From positions 248,001-312,000 of the forward strand of contig CADCXA010000009.1 of assembly GCA_902806565.1 (NCBI GenBank): a DNA stretch of 64,000 nt, read 5' to 3'. The position numbers and the translations under genes were made by a program. The notes below the pieces were generated by a model. The model saw nothing but the letters and a program-made list of their open reading frames with translations. It was not told the DNA's origin and did no database searches. Shown piece by piece: positions 60,316-64,000 of this stretch. Position 1 is the stretch's first letter; every line of letters starts with the position of its first letter. The DNA is from Hypoxylon rubiginosum. Taxonomy: Eukaryota > Ascomycota > Sordariomycetes > Xylariales > Hypoxylaceae.

Positions 60316-63300
60316 TTAGACCCCCAACTCGCTACCGACAACCTCCAGTGCCTTATTCAGCAACCCTAGCACGCCCTCGTCCGCGCTCGTGCCCGCGACC
60401 CGCGTAGCGCTAACCAGCAGCGGGTACAACCGAAGCAGATGCTTGCGGCTCTCGCTTTCGACGTTGGGCGTGTCCGGAATAGCGTCAGGCTCGCTCTTCA
60501 GCTCGACCAATCTCTCCAGCACCCGCTTCAGCTCTATCCGCTGGCTGAGAGGCTGCGGCATGCGCCCCCGCAGCGGCTGGTCTGCGATATAAGCCCGCAG
60601 CGTCAGTGCGGCCCGCAGGATCAGGTACGGGGCTGTTGTTCGCGCCAGCCGAACATGCAGGGCGTGGGGAGACTCGAGCGACATATTATTATTGGACGAC
60701 GCCTGGGGAGGAGGGAAACCTGGTGTCGGTGGCTGAACTGTGATTTGAGGTGTCGTTGCTTCGCTCTGGTTGGCTACCAAGGCGAACAGCTCGTCTAGGC
60801 AGATGTAACACATCTTCTCGCGTTTGGCCGGAGGCGGGTCAATAGTACGACCTCTCCGGGATTTGTACAGGTTTGACAGTCCGACTACATCACTCCCGCC
60901 ACTTCCGTAGATTAACGATGACTCCTCTGGAGCAGGCGAGTGTATAATAGACATCCGGAACAGGTTCTCTGCGAACACCTTCCGTGTCTTGTCCGCTACT
61001 ACCTCGGCGCCTAGGGATGGAATGATGAGCTCGCGGAGCTTTAAGAATGAAGAAATATCGAAATCTTGGTCTTCTAGAATATTCACCCGGTCTGGCGGCA
61101 CATCGCATTCTGCGCTGATGATTCCATTTGCAATTGTGACAATCATCTCCCAGATACTTTGCAAGTTGGGCCGGTTGATTTCGAGTTTCTGCAGTTGGGG
61201 GAGAGTAGCTTCAAGAATAACTAGGGCAGATGTTGTTGACTGCTTCCACGGCTGCTCTGTTTTGGTGATAATCGGAAATCCGTATTTGAGAACGATTGGT
61301 TTCGACAAGGCCGTGAGCGCAGTAAAAAATGCGCCATCACTATAAATCTTCACGTCGGAGGCGTGGGTGACTATCAAAGATTCAAGGATCGACATGCTGG
61401 CTTTCGACATCGCCACGTAGGTGCGCTTTTGTGCGCTTCGTTGGTATGACATGTCGTGTCCCTCGAGGAAGGCTAATGAGATAAATTCAGACGTCTGAGA
61501 TATCAAGGCGGATGGAGCCCCGGGTAGGTCTGTTCGAAGCATTTTTATCACCTCCAGTACTTGCCCTTGTAAAGGTGTAAGATGATCGATATCAGCTACG
61601 TATGCTCCAGGAGTGGCTACCTGCATGACTTCACGCAGAAGCGTTAGCATACGACGAATACGGTCGACAGTGAGATCGGCTTGAATAAGACGGTACACGT
61701 CGTGGAGAGCGCCAACATAGGCGAGAAGACAATTCTGGTTGTCTCTGATTTTTCCAGTATTGCCAGCCTTTGATACCGGGACGCTGCGTGACCACAAGTC
61801 CCATGCCAAGTCGATTGTTGTCTTGTTGAAATTTTGTTTCGTGCCATTTTGGCTTTGCGAAAGCATCTGGGTTAAGGCCTTGAAAGTTGCTGTGCTGATT
61901 TCGAGAACTTGGAAGTCGAGAAGAGAAGCGAAATGTCCTAGGAGCTGTTGCCAATAGGAGTTGAATGTAGGATGGGCAGTCAGTACATCAAGGTAATCAG
62001 CGAGGAGGCTGGATATGCCGTTCAGTACTACCACTGCTGTATCGTACCAGTCGTACCGAATCTTTTCGTCTGTGTCGGCTTTGCCTACGGCTTCGAGCTC
62101 CTTTTCTATGGACGACAGAAGCTTAAATATTACGGATTTAATGCAGACAGACCAAGCTTCAGGACCAAGTCTGTCTCCGTAGGCATCAAATATTCTTAAT
62201 AAAGTCTGAATGGCACCTGGGAAGCTGTCAGCTTAGAAAAACTGGTTTTTATCATGAGACTTACTATTCCTCAAGTCCAATCTTTCGTCGGTGGTCACAG
62301 TAGTCAATCTTAGCAGGAGGAGCATCCATAGAGCTGCGTCTGAGGATGCATCCTCAGCATTCGAGGCTTTCTCGACTAATGAGACGCCGTCGGGATCATC
62401 AACGAGACCGTCGGTGATTGGTAATAGCTTGCTTCTTCCGGACAAGAAATCGGAAAGAACCCAAAAGAACGTGACAGTCTGGCAGGCACGGCAACTATTA
62501 GTATGCTATATAGGTATGCTGGATACCTAGGTAGGTAAAGGATAATGGAAGCTTACCGTGAGTGCGATGTTCAAATCGTCATCCTGAGAACAAAATTTAT
62601 ATAGGGTATCAACGAGAATTAAAAAGCATGACTTAGGTAGTGACCCTAGGAAGTCGGAACAAATCAACTGCAGGGAATTGAATGCAGACCTGATGAGCTT
62701 GCTAGATCGTGTTGTGAGTGGAAAGGACTGGCCGCTGGCATCCTGTGTAGTGTCGTTACCAAATCTCCTCTGAATGAAAATACTGCCAATGACTTCAAAC
62801 GTGATCTCCCATCCGCTTAGAAGTGCGTCTCCACAGTCATCAAGAAGACTCTTCAAGCCCTCGAGTATAATCTTATGTATATCAATGTCTGTCGAGTGAG
62901 TGGCCACGGAGGAGGAACGGTCTTCCCTCTGCAATGGCAATAGGGAGTCTCGAAGAGCTTCTAATAAGCGAAGCTGAACTCTACTCCGGGTCTCGTCATC
63001 GACGCCACCGACAGCCTTAGCAGCGTCTAAAGTGAGCTGTACTAGGATATCTGCCGCACGGCTGCGAATCTGTACTGGCATTGCGATGGAACTTAGCGTA
63101 TTTACAAGCTCGGCAATAATGCGCGTCCAGCCCGAGACGCCTGGTGGGTAAGTCAGGAGTCGCTCAATATTGATGGCCGCAAGTTCGCCAATCTTGGCTA
63201 GAGCAAACTGGTCTTCTTGACTAGGACCCCCAGGCGCTATACTAGATACGCTAAGGAGTCTCCGATGCTGACCTGTCGGCGTCCGCAAACCAGGTATTGG

Positions 63301-64000
63301 TGGCGTTAACGTTGACGACGACTGAGGTCGGCTTGGCGGTTCCGATGCCGGCTCGGATTGTTGATCTAATAAACTGCAAATGGCGTCGACAACCTCCGCG
63401 AAAGCATCGTTTGGAAAATCCACGGTGCTTTCAAAGAGTCTAGACGCGGCAGTTTCAACCGCTCTTATTTCGGTGTTGAAGTTGGCTAGAAGTGATGCAG
63501 CTTCGTTCTCTGCCTTTGGATCCGGGCCTTTTCCGGCCATGGGAGTTCTCCCAGGGGACTTGCCGGTCGAGAATAAGACGAAGTCGGCCTGTTGCAACGT
63601 TTCTAAGATGATCGACCAAGAGCCACTTAGTGTTGGTCCCAATGCAATACCTAGATTTAGGAGCGCTCGCAGACACAAAAGGTTCCGAGTGTTCAGCGTT
63701 TGGGGTATATTGTTGGCATCGAAAGATGCTTGCCTTTGTCTTTCGCCAGCGGCACCGACTGGAGTTACTAGATTATCCACACTCAGAAGACCCCTGGCAT
63801 TCCCTAGAATGCTGTTTGGCGTCTCAGCAGCCGGGCTAGGCGTAGCTGGTTTAGACGGTCCAGTATTGAGACAAGCAGAAAACACATTTGGCGGCACGGC
63901 TGCTTTGCCCAAGGTGGTAAGAAAAGCATCTCTTGGGGTTGCTAGATGAAGTAATCCTGCAACGTGGGCAAATTTCTGGAAGGCTCGAACGAGGCCATGA
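60316..64000 (-). CDS. MON2: MON2, large Arf-GEF-like endosome/Golgi trafficking protein, C-terminal part
   Basis: Three visible exons on the minus strand: beyond 64000 to 62557, 62478-62265 and 62216-60316. The frame is open to the right window edge, so the N-terminus is missing; about 1,185 residues are visible. HGLVRAFQKFAHVAGLLHLATPRDAFLTT (in two overlapping blocks at 63900-64000) is the BIG/Sec7-related HDS segment. The central part is disordered around TPPIPGLRTPTG, and the end holds the Mon2 C-terminal helical repeat region to VVGSELGV. MON2 works with the flippase Neo1/Dop1 in endosome-to-Golgi transport and lacks a Sec7 domain. TACCTAGGTA lies in the first intron at 62524-62533. It converges on the stomatin-like gene. 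Confidence 0.88.

Noticed and set aside
1..64000. CRISPR arrays, rRNA genes or bacterial-type operons
   Set aside because: No regularly spaced repeats or rRNA sequence were seen, and gene structure is eukaryotic.

Overview
The window is nuclear DNA of a filamentous ascomycete (Pezizomycotina, most likely a Sordariomycete). The evidence is short introns of about 50-115 nt with GTAAGT-like donors and CTAAC-like branch points, fungal-only families (Zn2Cys6 regulators, fungal rhodopsin-domain membrane proteins, small cysteine-rich secreted proteins, fungal P450 types), and a 6.4 kb island of extreme AT content of the kind left by repeat-induced point mutation (RIP). Exon boundaries were built by hand from reading frame, splice sites and family alignment from memory. 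No search was run.

Layout. 0-14.5 kb: mixed genes, namely the 3' part of an alpha/beta-hydrolase-like gene, a glycine-rich small protein, a small secreted cysteine protein, a conserved 186-aa protein, a 778-aa Zn2Cys6 regulator, a doubtful reading frame with an in-frame stop, an 82-aa protein and a DyP-type peroxidase. 14.5-20.95 kb: AT island with no coding capacity. 21-22.6 kb: sparse, with one gene relic.

22.6-51.4 kb: a dense oxidative-enzyme region. It holds three cytochromes P450 (a CYP7/8-like, a CYP68-like and a pisatin-demethylase-like enzyme), three berberine-bridge-type FAD oxidases, a short-chain reductase whose catalytic Tyr is Phe, a zinc-less medium-chain reductase, a secreted amidohydrolase, a Zn2Cys6 regulator, a cysteine-rich secreted protein and two rhodopsin-domain membrane proteins, one apparently broken. 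Many are divergent pairs sharing a 0.5-1.1 kb promoter. This looks like a secondary-metabolite (or catabolic) cluster, yet no polyketide synthase, NRPS, terpene cyclase or prenyltransferase is visible; the backbone gene lies outside the window, has been lost, or the pathway modifies a substrate made elsewhere.

52.8-58 kb: a secreted M14 metallocarboxypeptidase and a GMC alcohol-oxidase-like flavoenzyme, possibly the cluster edge. 58.4-64 kb: housekeeping genes, a mitochondrial stomatin-like protein 2 and, convergent to it, the 3' portion of the large trafficking gene MON2, which runs off the right end.

Across the window the palindrome TACCTAGGTA occurs at least nine times, all in non-coding DNA. 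How the cluster enzymes cooperate is inference: the reductases and oxidases would tailor one scaffold under the local regulator at 40.5-41.9 kb.
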